Shown here one piece after another: positions 11,481-23,607 of a DNA stretch of 64,000 bases. The position numbers and the translations under genes were made by a program. Source of the DNA: Ichthyophis bannanicus (Eukaryota > Chordata > Amphibia > Gymnophiona > Ichthyophiidae); the NCBI GenBank assembly GCA_033557465.1, contig CM066035.1:899093309-899157308 (forward strand), read 5' to 3'. The notes beneath the pieces are model-generated. The model was not told where the DNA came from, made no database searches, and worked only from the letters and a program-made list of their open reading frames with translations. The stretch's first letter is position 1, and each line of letters starts with the position of its first letter.

Positions 11481-12369
11481 GAGAAAAGAAATAGCAAATG
11501 GCAGAAAAACTAATTTTATTTTCAATTTAGTGAATGGAAATGTCCATTTTTTGAATGTAAGTCTGCACAATAAGGGGAAATGCATCTCTTTCAATTTCTC
11601 TATTTTCACCCTGCATGCAGAGTCTAGCTTCTTGAGTTTTCATTCAAATTTTGCTATATGCCAGGTACTAGAAAGGGTTTATGTTGCTGTTACTTAGATG
11701 ACGCCGGAATCAGAATTTTTTTTTTGTATGATGAGTTCTATGGAAAGTGTGCAGTTTTAGCTCTGCACCCATTGTTGAAGAAGGGGCCTGATGAGTTACA
11801 GTGGATACAGGGGACAGTAGTTTTTGCATTAGAATCCCAGGCTACATAATCAAACTGCTACAATTCTTGCTGAGAATTAGCAGCATTGCAACGTTTTGTT
11901 TCATATTTCCTGGGACTATGTTTGCTTTCTTTTTGCTTCGGATAACTCTCTAGCTGATTCAGTGCTCTGAGAAAGTTCCTTTCCCCCTCCTTTTTTGGCG
12001 CTTTTGGAGGAACGCTATCTCATCCCTCACCTCTGGTAACAGACTGCCTTGGAGCAATCATAATTTCTCATTAACGTTTAAGACAAGGATGATCACTAAA
12101 GAATCCTAACGGCCATAAAACAGCGCCTCTGTCTTTTTCCATTAAACTCATCATTACTATCAAACACCTACCCAGAGATCTCAGCTAAGCAGAAATTCTT
12201 CTAAAAGATATTTAAGTTGACTTTCCTCAAATACTAATAAACTGTAAAGCCCATTGTTTAGTTTAATTTCAGTTTGTTTACAAAATGGTTGTCTCCCAGA
12301 ATTATGGTATATTTTATGTATTTTTTTAAACATCTTCTATTGACTTTATCTCTAAGTTGTGTTTAAAAG
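11481..12369. other. Intron sequence, nothing recognised
   Basis: AT-rich intron sequence without a supported feature. A chance open frame at 11658-11849 has no recognisable domain. Confidence 0.4.
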
Positions 12370-12552
12370 CAAGAGTCTCAAACTGCAGTCCTTGAGGGTC
12401 ACAAAGCAGTCAGGTTTTCAGGATATACCCAATGAATATGTAAGAGAGAGATTTGCATACACTGGGGGCAGTGAGCATGCAAATCTATCTCATACATATT
12501 TATTATGGATATCCTGAAAACCTGACTGCTTTGCATCCCTCAAAGACCCATG
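12370..12552. mobile_element. hAT MITE (Charlie-like termini)
   Basis: The left half (CAAGAGTCTCAAACTGCAGT and onward) is the inverse of the right half, giving long terminal inverted repeats around a TTTGCATA-containing middle. Flanks GTTTAAAAG and GTTTAAAG look like a decayed 8-bp target duplication, as hAT elements make. It has no coding capacity. Confidence 0.7.
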
Positions 12553-12960
12553 GTTTAAAGTGAGGTTCTTCCAGTTGTCAAATCAATGTAAAAACATTAA
12601 CAATAGAAAGATATTGCAAAGAAACATCAATCATCAGTAAATAAAATACTATGGAAAAATAGTGGTGTTTTATCTTCGCGTCCCCTTTAGTTCTGGGACA
12701 TACTCAAAGGCTATGTTATCAATTTATGATTCAAGGCTCAATTAAGAGTGAGATACACAAAAAGAGCTTTAATTCTGGATCGTCAATAGCATTAGTGAAG
12801 AACATTTATACGCTGCGTTCCATGTTTAGAGCTAATTCAGCGTATGAATGGCTAAAGATCCTTGTTAGTGTAACTATTTTGTATGGAAATGGTCTCTTCA
12901 ATAAATTCTAATTAATTCTGCCTGATCGTCTATCTTTTCTTCCCTCTTTTATTTATTCAG

Positions 12961-13134
12961 AAAGCACTTGGAGCTAATGACTACTTTCTCGAACAAGACT
13001 CGGCTACGGGAATCTGCAACGTTTTCTATGACAGCGCTCCTAGCGGGGCTTATGGAACAATGACATATCTATCGAGAGCTGTTGCCACCTACTTGCAGGA
13101 CTTCCTGCCCAATACAGGCTGCTTGATGCAGTAA
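12961..13134 (+). CDS. PHKA2: Phosphorylase b kinase regulatory subunit alpha, last coding exon with CaaX end
   Basis: This phase-0 exon encodes 57 residues plus the TAA stop at 13132-13134. It contains the blocks [19 protein letters not shown] and LPNTGCLMQ. Phosphorylase kinase alpha and beta subunits are known to be farnesylated at a C-terminal CaaX box. The CLMQ here has the cysteine four from the end and a terminal glutamine, as in the alpha subunit (the muscle alpha ends CAMQ, beta ends CLIS). The acceptor is a pyrimidine tract ending CAG at 12958-12960. PHKA2 is preferred over PHKA1 because of the GAYGTMTY wording, from memory of the family and not from an alignment. Confidence 0.85.
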   Translation, partial: KALGANDYFLEQDSATGICNVFYDSAPSGAYGTMTYLSRAVATYLQDFLPNTGCLMQ

Positions 13135-13308
13135 GAAGCAAGATGAAGGAACAGAGGGAGTTCATAACCCCTTCTCCTCCAGTCCTGTTCTATTTCTCTA
13201 GTTACATGCCCCATCTCTACCTCAGCATCATCGGCTCAGTCTGCATTATGAAACAAGAATATAGGAGGTGCAAAAAGGAAAAATGAAAGTGCATATGGAA
13301 AGCCGTCA
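13135..13308 (+). other. PHKA2: Proximal 3' UTR of the PHKA gene
   Basis: This sequence directly follows the stop codon. No polyadenylation signal (AATAAA) occurs before the mariner at 13311. The transcript must therefore either use a non-canonical signal or extend through or past the mariner, for example to AATAAA at about 15263. Confidence 0.5.
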
Positions 13309-13310
13309 TA

Positions 13311-14587
13311 TGAGGTGTGATCAAAAAGTATTGAGCCTTGTTGTGTAGCTATATAACAGTACGTCGCACCACAATGCTATTAAGCATGCACTGCCCTAGT
13401 TATGTGCTCTGCATGTGCAGAGTGTAGCATGGCTGCCGCACAACTGTATGTTTTTTAATCACGTGACGTTTGGTATCGTGTAAAAGCAGTTTGTCAGATT
13501 TATGATGAGTGAAAAAACGGAACAGTGAATTTGCATTAAATTCTGCCAGAAACTTGGAGATTCATGCAAAGAGACTTATGACAAGTTACAGTAAGTGTAT
13601 AGCGATGAATGCATGAGTCGTGCTCGAGTTTATGACTGGTTCAAATGTTTCCAAGAGGCCACCAAAGTGTTGACAGTGACGAACGTTCTGGAAGACAATC
13701 CACGAGCAGGAATGAAGACAAAGTTGAAGCAGTGCGTGCCGCAATAGGTTCAAATTGTCGATTGACTATCAGGGAGCTTGCTGAGGACATGGACATCAGT
13801 TCCGGGATGGTACAGTCCATTCTTACTGTTGATTTGGGGATGAGAAGTGTGTCTGCAAAATTTGTGCCTAAGCTCCTGTCCCCTGACCAAAAAGAAGATT
13901 GACTGCAGCTAGGGAGTTGTAGGAATGCAATGGTAATGAATCATGGGTTTATAGTTATGACCTGGAAACTAAGGCTCAATCCTCGCAATGGAAGACTCCA
14001 AACTCTCCCAGGCCCAAGAAAGCCCGTCAGGTGAGGAGCAATGTCAGGGTCATACTCACAGTTTTCTTTGATTAACAGGGTATTGTTCATCATGAGCATA
14101 TTCCAAATGGCCAGACCATCATTAAGAAGTACTACATCCAAGTTCTGACTCATTTGAGAGATGCAGTTCGTCGTAAGTGGCCAGAGCTGCACAGGAATGG
14201 TGAATGGTTGCTTCATCATGATAATGCCCCAGCTCACACATCACATCTTGTCCAGCAGTTCTTGGCCAAGCACCAAATTGAGCAAGTCCATCAGCCTCCT
14301 TTCTTACCTGACCACGCATCCTGCGACTTTTCTTGTTTCCAAAATTGAAATCATTACTAAAAGGAAAGAGATTGGACAACTTGGAGACCATTAAGCAAAG
14401 TTTGACACAGCAGCTTCACAGCATAACGAAAGAGGCATTTCAAAATTGTTTCCAGCAGTGGCAGAAACGCTGGAGGAAGTGTGTTTTATTGGAAGAGACT
14501 ACTTTGAAGGAGGCTGAGTACAATAACTGTCAGTGTTATACTTCTTGTGTTATTGTACAAGTCTTGATACTTTTTGATCACACCTCA
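13311..14587 (+). mobile_element. mariner DNA transposon, full length
   Basis: The element is 1277 bp long, the usual mariner size. Terminal inverted repeats of about 28 bp begin TGAGGTGTGATCAAAAAGTA, and the right end reads as its inverse. A TA dinucleotide flanks both ends (13309-13310 and 14588-14589), as expected for Tc1/mariner insertion. It carries a degenerate transposase gene and sits immediately downstream of the PHKA stop codon, in the same orientation. Confidence 0.93.
13505..14519 (+). pseudogene. mariner transposase, broken
   Basis: Fragments of a mariner transposase appear in order. An N-terminal MSEKTEQ-like start leads to an IKFCQKLG block. The helix-turn-helix region DDERSGR-like, here DSDERSGRQSTSRNEDKV, is followed by RLTIRELAEDM. 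The catalytic block WLLHHDNAPAHTS is followed by a block reading LPDHASCDF where PDLAPCDF is usual. The catalytic aspartates of the second and third blocks are still readable. Frameshifts occur around 13650, 13900 and 14340, and stop codons lie in the first 100 residues. The enzyme would cut and paste the element at TA sites; this copy cannot make it. Confidence 0.88.
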
Positions 14588-14589
14588 TA

Positions 14590-15490
14590 TTGTCTAAAAA
14601 GAGGGGAACAGTTAAAGAATATGATAAATGTTTTATGTTCATAGGAATTCACGCCACCACTCAGCTGCTAATTTTAAGCGTCATAGCTTTTAATAATGTT
14701 TTCTCAAGACTAGCAATTGTCCATCTAATAAGTACTCCAAAAAGACCCAATTAAAAAAGGTCAGTATAACGGCATTTAACACAAAGGGCAGAAATGCAAG
14801 GCAGGCAGGAGGCTGCTGAATGTGGAAATGCATCTTGATGCCCAGATATTTGTCTGAATTAGGTCTTGTTTTGCATAGGACCTTTGCGTTGGATGAAGCA
14901 GTGGGTTATTGCTAGGAAGTACTTTTACTTTTAATCTGGCGTCTGAATCGTAAGTTCGATGAAGGGAAACTTAAGGTTCTAAAATTATATTCCTTAAAAG
15001 AGAGTAGAAAAAGGGAGATAGACCCATTCAACTACTTCAAAGGCACAATTAATGCACAAGAAATTAGCAATTTTCTGTCAAAAGGAAATTCTAAGGAAAA
15101 AAGCGGTGATATGACTCTCAAAGTAGATAGTCTCAGGAGTACCAAGGAAAAACGTCTTCACAGAAGGGTGATGGAGCGTCCTCAGGGTGGAGGCAAAAAT
15201 AGTAGCAGAATTCAAGAAATCATGAAATAAGCACAGAGAAGTCCTACTTGTGAGAACGTGAAAATAAACCCAGAGAGAGTGCAAGGTCTGTGGTATTGCA
15301 ATGGGAAAGGAAAATTGGCTAAATGGGGCCTGCAGTCTTTATTGTTCATCATATTCTGCGTTTCTGTGTTTACGTGGTTTCTTGTGTTAAAGCAGAAACT
15401 GCCGCCACTTCCTGCCTTATCTGTGGATGAAAATATCGAAACAGTGTCAAAGTACCTTCCTGTGAAAACACACAGTACACCTCCCGGGCT
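14590..15490. other. Downstream of PHKA, nothing recognised
   Basis: This may be distal 3' UTR or intergenic sequence. A short open frame (15258-15533) shows a hydrophobic stretch but no recognisable domain, and it runs into a CR1 tail fragment, so I do not call it a gene. Confidence 0.35.
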
Positions 15491-15560
15491 CATAGAAACA
15501 TGGCGGCAGAAAAAGACCATATGGCCCATCTAATCTGCCCTTCCATATCAACTACAATAG
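15491..15560 (-). mobile_element. CR1 3' tail fragment
   Basis: The block CATAGAAACATGGCGGCAG followed by AAAGACCATATGGCCCATCT is the antisense of the CR1 3' end seen complete at about 31385-31446. Confidence 0.7.
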
Positions 15561-16454
15561 TCCAACAATAATTTTTTAAGTGACTACTCAACTTTTAAAA
15601 ATACTCTCACAAAAGAGCCCAGGAGGCAAATGATGAAAGGGCACTACCCGGCACTGTGAGTATTATCACTTAGCCCTGTAGTCTGTGTTTGATGTCTCCG
15701 GGAGCCTTTAGGCTCTTGTTATCTTCTGTTTAGGTGTTCTATCTGTGGATGAAACACTGAAGAGTCGCCAAGTGTTGTAGAAAGTGAGATTGTTGATCTC
15801 TGTGCTGGCAGTGCTCAGACTGCCCACATTGGGGGTAATTTTCTGAAGCCTTGCCTAGTTAATGTGTTTTGATGCGCACATTTCACGCTTATTATATAAA
15901 GTCAAGCACACACATACCTTACTTTATGAAATATTAGCATAAATAGCTGAAAACGAACTTTAATTTAAGGTTCAGTCACTTACACTAGGTTTAGGGCTGG
16001 TTTAAATGCCCACACCTAAATTTGTAAGGACACACATAAATTATATAGTGTTCTGTAATTTGCACATGTGACCTTGTATTCTGCCCAGACTCTACCTCTG
16101 TACATGCCCACAGTGAAAGTACTCATGATTATATGTGCACAATCACAGCCACGTAATTTACGTGCGTTATTTGTCTCTTATACACCTAAATGTCTAAAAC
16201 ACCTAGATTTATGTGTGTTGTATGAGCATAAATCTAGGAGACTTAAGAAAATGACCCCCACTGAGGGTAATTTTTATAACAGGTTGCCTATATGTGTAGG
16301 ACGTATTGGCACCTACCTTTAGCCTATTTTGTAGAAATGCACAGGGGTAAACCAGTAGAAATAGCAGCTAGATTGAAACTATGAATATTTACACCATCAA
16401 AACATCCTCATATTCCTTTATGTTTGAGTTTTAACCATGGCGTCTCTATGTAAA
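15561..16454. other. Unclassified dispersed repeat region
   Basis: No coding evidence was found. The stretch 15840-16260 shares phrases (TCTGCCCAGACTCTACC, TTTATAAAA-like words) with 5280-5790 and 53880-54020. It is probably an old interspersed repeat of unknown class. Confidence 0.35.
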
Positions 16455-16690
16455 ATTGGCCTATGATTAGAATACCAGGCTGTGAATCACAGGAAACCGA
16501 GGTTCAAATTCCACTTTTCTCACTCATGCTCTTTTTGACCTTAGGGAGATCAATTTTCCCTCCTTTGTCCCAGGTCCCAAGTTAGATTGTAAGTCCTTTC
16601 TGAGACCTGGACCTAACTGCTCACCTGAACTGTAATTTGCCTGGAGCACAAATTTTGAAAAGTGAGTAATTACAAACAATTAAAAAAATA
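16455..16690 (+). mobile_element. tRNA-derived SINE, L2-like tail
   Basis: The head has a box A-like ATTAGAATACCAGG and a box B-like GAGGTTCAAATTCC at tRNA spacing. The body GATTGTAAGTCC and the 3' part resemble the element at 34160-34260. An A-rich tail ends near 16690. Confidence 0.7.
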
Positions 16691-16984
16691 ACATCAGCCT
16701 TCTTGGAAGTCTGATGCATCCATACCACTGCTGTTTAAGGCTGTTATCACTTGCCTGTGCCAGTTATCTTCATCCCTTTTTGGAAGTTTATCAAGCAAAT
16801 ACACTAAAACGTTTTTGGAGAAATATAGCAGACAGCTTACAACTGATACATTCAAACCACTGCTGCTAAGGGTTGTAACTTGCACTCTATGTAGGTTGCC
16901 CTAGTGTTTATCAACCATCCTGGTTAGATACTCAATACTAAACTTAGCACCCCCATGTTTTATTACCAAGCTTTGCAGTAATCT

Positions 16985-18070
16985 AGGACTGCCTGAAGTG
17001 CAAGCATGGTTCAGGAAAGGGCGAGGAACGAGAGACATCATCATGGATGTGAGATGGATCCTTGAAAAGACAAAAGAATACCAAAAGGATATCTATGTGT
17101 GTTTTATTGACTACAGCAAGGCTTTTGACTGTGTAAACCATGCAAAACTCTGGGCCACATTAAGAAGCATGGGCATACCACCTGATCATTCTCTTGCACA
17201 ATCTGTACATTGATCAAGAAGCAACAGTTTGAATGGAACAAGGAGAAACAGAATGGTTTAAAATAAGCAAAGGTGTATGACAAGTCTGCATACTTTCCCC
17301 CTACCTGTTTAATTTATATGCAGAACAAATTATCAGAGAAGCAGGACTGTATGAAGACAACAGAGGTGTGAAGTTTGGTGGAAGATTCATTAACAACCTT
17401 CACTATGCTGATACCACATTACTGACCGAAAGTGAAGACGATCTGAAACATTTGCTTCTCAAAATCAAGGACAATAGTCTTAAAATGGGTCTGCATCTTA
17501 AGGTAAATAAAACAAAGATCCTGACAAATGACAAAATCAATAAGTTCAATGTTGATGGAAAAGAAATTGAAATAGTTGACAATTGTAATCTACTTGGATC
17601 AACAATCAATAAAGAAATAACAAGCAGTCAAGAAATCCGACGACGCATTGCTCTTGGCAGACTGCCTATGAAGAACCTAGATAAGATACTCAAGAGCAGA
17701 GATGTCTCTCTCCATACAAAGACTCAACTTGTTCAAGTCATAGTAAACTGCCTGAAGAACAAACCAGTCAGTACTAGAGGAGATCAAACCAAAGCTTTCT
17801 TTAGAAGCTCAGATGACAAGACTTCCACTTTCATACTTTGGACACATCCATGCAAAGAGAGAGATTGTTAGAGAAAGACATCATGCTTAGCAAGGTAGAA
17901 GGACAACGCAAAAGAGGAAGGTCAGCAATGAGATGGATCGATACAATAACAGCAGTTATGGGTGCCAGTCTGTCAACAATGACCCATCTGACTGAAGACC
18001 AAACACAGTTTAGGACAACTATACAGAGGGTCGCCGTGAGTCAATACTGACTTGACTGCACTTAACAACA
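16985..18070 (+). mobile_element. 5'-truncated RTE LINE fragment
   Basis: This is a second member of the RTE family found at 5849-9165. It starts within the RT at the QAWFRKGRGTRD block and runs to the same 3' end (GACTTGACTGCACTTAACAACAACAA). The RT blocks CFIDYSKAFDCVNH and a damaged YAD-TTLL (one of the two catalytic aspartates is missing, reading HYADTTLL) are visible. Three frames are needed to read it, and an in-frame TGA and TGA/TAG stops occur near 17232 and 17278. It was truncated at the 5' end on insertion, as is common for LINEs. No convincing target duplication was found (AGTAAT on both sides at best). Confidence 0.88.
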
Positions 18071-18235
18071 ACAAAATAGTAATGAGAACTAGCGAGGCTA
18101 TTACCCTAATGTCCAACCTCCTAGGTCTCCATAGACTTATCCAGTCACTGACCAGATTGGTTTCTGGGGAACCGTTATCCACTGGCACCAATCCTGCCAC
18201 CCCTTGGACCAAATAGCACTGTGTTGTGCTTCTTT

Positions 18236-20340
18236 TCTCAGCCCTTTACTATTACTACTACTATTTAGCACTTATAAAGCGCCACGCACGCAGCGCTGCA
18301 CAGCTAGCCTACAAGAGGTGGCTAACATACAAGAGACAGTCCCTGCCCGTCAGAGTCATGCTCATTGGCGCTTACACTCTAGTTAGAACAGTACAGAGCA
18401 TTAGTCAGCTATGCAGAAGGTACGGTGTGGTCCAGCTTGGTCTATAGTTTGGTCATAAATGTTAATGGGGGTTAGGGTAGGATGAGGATGGAAGTCAGGA
18501 TCTGAATGCAACGGTGAAGAGGTGGGTCTTCAACCTGGATTTGAAGAGGGCCAGGGAGGGCGCCTGGCGCACAGACGCAGGAAGGCTGTTCCAGGCATGT
18601 GGTGCAGCAAGGTGAAAGGAGCGCAGTCGGGAGTTCGCGGTGCGGGTGAAAGCATAGAAAGATGAGATTTGTTAGCGTAGCGCAAGTTTCGATAGGGGAC
18701 TTAGGGAGAGATAAGAGATATGAGTTATTGAGGGGCCATAGAGTGAATGCATTTATAGGTCAGCAAGAGAAGTTTGAATTGAATGCGGAATTGGATTGGG
18801 AGCCAGTGAAGTGACTTGAGGAGAGGAGTAATGTGGGCATGGTGAGGCTGGCAGAAGATTAGTCAAGCGGCGTGATTTTGTATAGATTGGAGGGGATGGA
18901 AGTGGCTCATGGGGAGACCAGCGAGGAGTAGGTTGCAGTAATCGAGGCGAGAGGAGATTAAGGAGTGGATAAGCATTTTGGTGGTATGTTCAGAGAGGAA
19001 GGGGCAGATCTTGCTGATGTTGTAGAGGAAAAAGCGGCAGGTCTTAGCTACAAGCTGGATATGAGCGGAGAAGGAGAGAGAAGTGTCAAAGATGACCCCT
19101 AGATTGCTGGTCGAGGGAACAGGAAGGATAGTAGATCCATCCACATGGACTGAGAGAGGGGGAAGTGAGGGGGAGGAGTTGGGTGGAAAGACAAGGAGTT
19201 CAGTCTTGGCCATGTTCAGTTTCAATCGGCGATGAGACATCCAAGCAGCGATGTCCGAAAGACAAGTAATCTTGGACTGGGTTGCCGGAGAAATATTAGG
19301 TGTAGAGAGGTAGATTTGGGAGTCATTGGCATAAAGATGGTACTGAAAGCCATGGGATGAGATAAGCGCGCCAAGGCCTTGGTTATAGAGAGAGAAGAGG
19401 AGGGGGCCCAAGACAGATCCCTGGGGTACACCTACATGGAGCTGGGTAGGGGAGGAGGAGAAGCCGCCAGAGCATACACTGAATGAACGATGGGAGAGGT
19501 AGGGAGGAGAACGAGGATAGTACAGAGTCCTTGAAGCCAAGCGAGGAGAGGGTGGTGAGGAGAAGGTCGTGGTCAGTGGTGTCAAAGGCAGCAGAAAGGT
19601 CAAGTAGGATGAGGATAGAATAGAGGCCCTTAGATTTAGCCAGGAACAGGTCATTGGTGACATTTGTGAGTGCCGTTTCAGTGGAGTGTAGGGGATGGAA
19701 GCCTGATTGTAGTGGGTCCAGGAGGGCCTGGGAGGTGAGAAAGTCGAGGCAGCGACGGTGGACTACTCGTTCTAATAGTTTGGATATGAAGGGAAGGAGG
19801 GAGATGGGTCGATAGTTAGAAGGGCATGTGGGATCAATTGAGGGTTTCTTGAGGAGAGGTGTGACAACGGCATGTTTGAAGTCAACAGGGACAGTTGCAG
19901 TGGAGAGTGAAAGGTTGAGGATATGAGTGATGGAGGGGACAATGGTGAGGGAGATGGAGCGTAGGAGATGGGTGAGGATAGGGTCTGATGAACAGGTGGT
20001 GGGTTTGGAGGAGGAAAGAAGAAGTGTGGTTTCTTCTTCAGAGATAGGGAGGAAGGAGGAGAGGGTAGCAGGGGGAGTATGGATGGGGGAGGAGAAATGG
20101 GGGGAGGGGAGGTAGATGAGGGGGTAGGGAATTGGAGGGTAATTTTGAGTATTTTGTCATGGAAGTAGTCGGCTAGGGTTTGGGCAGAGAGGGAGGGCGG
20201 GATCGGGGCGGGGGGACCTTGAGGAGAGAATTGAGGGTGTTAAAGAGACGGTGAGGGTCAGAGGCAAGGGAATTAGTCAGATGGATGTAGTAATCGTGTT
20301 TGGCACTTCTACCCCTCCATTTGCTCTCGAAGGAGTGAAA
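18236..20340 (-). mobile_element. L2-clade LINE, 5'-truncated
   Basis: The 3' end at the low coordinate reads, on the minus strand, GCGCTTTATAAGTGCTAAATAG with ATT/AGT triplet repeats, the characteristic L2-type end. Upstream the minus strand encodes RT from a [20 protein letters not shown] block, through [16 protein letters not shown], to the C-terminal LHWLPIQFRIQFKLLLLTYK. Frames change several times. It lies about 5 kb downstream of the PHKA stop in the opposite orientation. No clear target duplication was seen. Confidence 0.9.
18863..19663 (-). pseudogene. L2 reverse transcriptase segment, catalytic site mutated
   Basis: An open frame of 266 residues includes [16 protein letters not shown], then [13 protein letters not shown], then [14 protein letters not shown] and [15 protein letters not shown]. 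These are L2-clade RT and thumb/connection blocks in the normal order. The catalytic motif reads YAND instead of YADD, so the second catalytic aspartate pair is broken. The fingers domain lies further upstream on this strand (19664-20160) in another frame. Confidence 0.85.
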
Positions 20341-21418
20341 AGTGGGTTATTAGCAGCACTGCAGCCTCCTACCCATATTTGACCATTGACCGCTGTTACA
20401 GTGACATCTCCAGCTCACAAATATGTGTCCGAAGGTAACTGTTTCATACATTGAAAGGAAAGCTTTTAAAAGTGTCACTCATTCCTTCCTGTGTTTAAGA
20501 TGTCTGGGCATGTACAAAAAAGCAGTTTAATTATCAATCCCACCTGGATTCCAGATGCCAAGAATTTATTTCATCTCCGCCATATATCTGATATCTACCA
20601 GTGGTGCGTAAGCTTTAATGAAGAAAGGTAGGAACACTCATGGATTGCTAAGTCTCCAGGAGCCATTTAATCTTACCCACAAATGTCATTGCAGAGCATC
20701 TAACCCCAGTCTATTTTAGAGGCTCTATGCTAATGTTGGAGCAGTTTGAGTATCTGCTGTTTCAGAGGGTGGGGGATGTTCAGAACTGCCAATGACATGA
20801 GTGAAATTTTGAATCGGCCCTAGTTTGGTCTCCTCCTTTTTCTTAGAATTCTGGCATTTCTCCTGCCTTTAAGTGGGGGACTATAAAATTAGATCTGGCT
20901 AATTGGATTGATTCATTAAAGAACTCACATAAAAATATCACGATGGCTGCAACTTTAATCACGACCTTTGCATTAAATCCTCATTCTGCATTTGTTTGTT
21001 AGCACAGATGTTTTGTCCCGTATTATGAAGATACGTGTGTAGCCCGATGTTTATAGCGTTACATAAAGGTACGAGTAAAGGAGGGGGATGTTCTTAGAAC
21101 TGCAAGCCAGAGCAGTAGACCTAGAAGCCTCCATGTCCCCCATGTAAAGTTTGATACTAGGCCCATGGACAGTTTGATACTAGGCCCATGTAAAAGCCTA
21201 GTATCAAACTACCTTCCCAGTTAAGGGCTAGAGTTACTAGTGTGCCTTATCAATTAGCAAATGCAAGCGCACTTTACGTGTTGTTATTTTACCACAAGCC
21301 CCATTTTATGCAATGGGATCCAATAGCTGTTGACACATGCAAACAGCTTAGTGTTTTTCATAGCAATAGGACAGTGCAGGAGGTCCAGGACTCCTTTCTT
21401 TAGTGTTGATTTCAGTAA
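20341..21418. other. Intergenic, nothing recognised
   Basis: A short local duplication at about 21154-21208 repeats TTTGATACTAGGCCCATG in direct and inverted form. No gene or mobile element could be supported. Confidence 0.4.
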
Positions 21419-21690
21419 AGAAACATAGAAACATGATGACAGAAAAAGACCACATGGCCTATCTAGTCTGTCCTTCCATATCAACAACTACAACAGTCCA
21501 CTTTTTACCTTTAGAGATCCTCTGTGTTGGTCCCATGCTTTTTTGAATTCAGTTACTGTCCTCATCTCTACCACCTCCACTGGGAGACTATTCCATGGAT
21601 CCACTACTCTTTCCGTAAAGAAATATTTCCGCATATCACTCCTGAATCTATCTCCCTTCACCCTCATCCCATGTCCCCTCGTAGCAGTAT
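21419..21690 (-). mobile_element. CR1 3' end fragment
   Basis: This is the reverse complement of the CR1 C-terminal coding end and tail (compare 31180-31446). The octamer-like CATAGAAA repeats at the low end are the tail. The block ATGGATCCACTACTCTTTCC matches the ...VVDPWNSLP part. Confidence 0.85.
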
Positions 21691-22198
21691 CTCTATAAAC
21701 TGGAGCAGTATGACCTTCTACTAAATACTAGCTTTATGCTGTTGTTCTTTTTAGATTGTGTATATTTCCTCATTGGTAGTAAAATGATAAACTTAAGAAA
21801 TTATTGAGAGTGTATTAATGTACTTGTGTCAGAATAGTTACACCTGATTGCTTTTTTGTAAATGCCCGTGTATTTAGATTTTGCAAACTTAGGCATACGT
21901 ATCAAAAAGAAACATTCAGCTCCAAGATCACCTATTATGACCTGGAGCCGTTTCCTCGTCTTAAGCAGGCTGCTTCGCAGAAGGTACTGGATGTGCCTCA
22001 AAATAGTTTTTCCTATCGGGAATCATTTTAAAAGATGTTCTTTATTCAGTAGACTCCTCAGTGGCAGGCTGTTGGAGGTGAGAAATACTCAAGGCAGGCA
22101 GCATCTTGCAAAAAGAAGGTTAGAGGCAATCCCTTTTTAAAAAAATGGAATTAAAAATAAATTTAAAAACAAAGTTTGGATATCTTTTTAGCCTGTTT

Positions 22199-22330
22199 AA
22201 GAACATAAGATTTGCCATACTGAATCAGACTAAAGCTCCATCGAGTCCAGCATGCTGTTTCCAACAGTGGCCTGTCAGGTTCCCAACGTACTGGAACTTC
22301 TCCTGGATCTCGTTACTGATTGGCTATCAA
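22199..22330 (-). mobile_element. CR1 3' end fragment (second subfamily)
   Basis: AAGAACATAAGATTTGCCAT and CAGCATGCTGTTTCCAACAG match the antisense of the 3' end of the CR1 at 59700-59850. Confidence 0.75.
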
Positions 22331-23607
22331 ATACTCATTTTCGAAATCTGAGGACCTCTGCTGAGTCTGCCCTGACTAATCGGGTGTGAATGCAACCCGA
22401 GGTCCTTCCAAACCCACATCTCACCATGCGGTGTCAGAGCATGGCTAAACATGAGGATTACAGCGACTGAGTACCTCCATTAAAAATGGACAAAGGACTT
22501 GATTTGCTCACCACACAGAACAAGGATACGTTAAAACCCTGATAAATGAGGGTCTACTTCAGGGTCTTAAAGATGCAAGAATGAAGTGCAGTTTGCAAAC
22601 ATTAGGTGTGCAAGCGACTGCTCTCTCTATATTTCCTCTGGATGTCCGTGTGTTTGTGTGAGAGACAGTCAGTCTCAAGACTTACTGGGTCTTCAAGCTG
22701 GCTACAGTTTGTACCTCTGAAGAGTTTTCTAAACTTGTGCTCATAAATGTGTTATTCTCATGTCTGACAAAATAGCTTTGTACATGGGAGGTTTATAATG
22801 AAGTTGATTAGAGGAGTTTGACTGCAGTGATGAGTATTTGCATGGGTTTGTTAGTAACCCAAATATGCTTTCTTTTTAGAGACTTTAAAGCCTCACTTCC
22901 TCTCTTGGTATTGAGGGCACATGGAGAGGCGCAAGAAGACTGTTCCATTTTTGGTTAAGAAATCTTGTAAATGTAGTTTTTGATGCATAGAATGAGAAAC
23001 ATGAAACTATTCTGTAGAACACTGTGATGCTAATGTAAGTCCCTTTTCTAGTTCAATTTTAAATAATACGGCAGGTGCACTTTTTCCTTCTACAAAGTCT
23101 GTTGGTCCTTTACAAAGCTATATGGATTATTTATATGAAAGAACTGGTTTTGTTTTATATTTAAATATCAAAGAGGAATTTATAGTTGTAAAAGTGCATT
23201 ATTTTGAAAGATGAATGTGGTGATATATATATAATGTTCTTGCAACATCTAATATAAAGTTATTGCTTGTGAAATTGAAAATATACATTATTGGGCATTA
23301 ATCTTTTTTATGTTTAGATAACGATCACTTAAAGCCATTTGGGGGACTGCCACACTGGAGTTGTTGATGCAACCAGGGTGTACATGTAGCCCAGGTTGGC
23401 AGAGGTAGCCCAGTTTTAATTTATTCTGTATAGTTTTTCAGGGAGGAGCTTTTGTTGCTTATATATTAATAGTGGAATAGAATGAGCAGGTTATTTATGC
23501 AACGTGTCGATCTGGGAATGTTCTAAATAAAATAAGCGTTACTGTGGATAGAGCATGTTTCAGATGTACTTGATCAAAGTGTGGATGTGCAACCTGTGTT
23601 TGTCTAG
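22331..23607. other. Intergenic, AT-rich, nothing recognised
   Basis: No reading frame or mobile element signature was found. Several AATAAA-like words near 23525 could be polyadenylation signals, but no transcript can be tied to them. Confidence 0.35.

Larger units (their letters stand above)
4603..12960 (+). other. PHKA2: Final intron of the PHKA gene (8358 bp)
   Basis: The intron is bounded by GTAAGT at the donor and by a pyrimidine-rich ATTTATTCAG acceptor. Both flanking exons are phase 0. It is expanded by a 3.3-kb RTE element in antisense, an L2 remnant, a purine-rich tract and a hAT MITE. Confidence 0.8.

Noticed and set aside
10781..11609. Overlapping Ser/Pro/Phe-rich minus-strand open frames up to 240 codons
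   Set aside because: Low complexity from the purine-rich tract; several frames are open at once and none has a domain.
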